From assembly GCA_964017235.1 (NCBI GenBank), contig OZ024938.1:9725454-9789453 (forward strand): a stretch of DNA of 64,000 nt, written 5' to 3'; not shown here. The DNA is from Sabellastarte sp. h YS-2021. Taxonomy: Eukaryota > Annelida > Polychaeta > Sabellida > Sabellidae. Within the stretch, counting starts at the first letter, position 1. More model-generated notes on the stretch are below. The model did no database searches and was not told where the DNA came from. It saw only the letters and a list, made by a program, of their open reading frames with translations.

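Overview
This is animal (metazoan) nuclear DNA. It is AT-rich, has long introns with canonical GT/AG boundaries, and is packed with eukaryotic transposons: DIRS retrotransposons, hAT and MITE elements, non-LTR fragments, SINEs and satellite-carrying elements. Nothing points to a bacterium or virus. The repeat types (tandem arrays held inside short-ended, hairpin-ended elements, and abundant DIRS) suggest a marine invertebrate such as a mollusc, echinoderm or other non-vertebrate, but the species cannot be fixed from the sequence alone.

One protein-coding gene spans nearly the whole window on the minus strand. I assembled 17 exons, from 64000 down to 4339. Reading phase is kept across all 16 introns, giving about 704 codons, and the gene is open at both window edges. 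In order the protein has: a polar N-terminal part; a charged coiled coil; a Ser/Thr/Gln-rich linker; a UBX domain (the ubiquitin-like fold that docks on p97/VCP); a long acidic, Pro/Gly-rich linker; a short helical segment; and at least ten leucine-rich repeats of the cysteine-containing/Amn1-like type. It looks like a p97 adaptor joined to an LRR recognition module.

The introns hold the rest. Three DIRS-type tyrosine-recombinase retrotransposons lie on the minus strand, the host gene's sense strand. Copy A (1-3286) is cut by the window edge and has open gag and RT/RNase H frames. Copy C (7163-12422) is decayed. Copy B (29667-35323) is full length, with inverted terminal repeats and a diagnostic internal complementary region, and its frames are broken only at three A-runs. 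Two families of non-autonomous, satellite-carrying elements dominate elsewhere. Family E has ends near TATCCCC..GGGGATA with a 3' hairpin; copies are at 15474, 36064, 46006, 53274 and, inverted, 58813. Family F starts with a palindrome; copies are at 26784 (split by DIRS B) and 37710. They share or exchange internal arrays of 147-bp, 155-bp, 350-bp and GGATCC-rich units. A four-deep nest (hAT > E2 > hAT > hAT) occupies 45.7-50.4 kb and shows legible target-site duplications.

Several exon/intron boundaries of the host gene have themselves been caught up in local tandem duplication: the acceptor at 14.9 kb, the donor at 26.45 kb, and a donor-like motif array at 13.1-13.9 kb. These could affect splicing.
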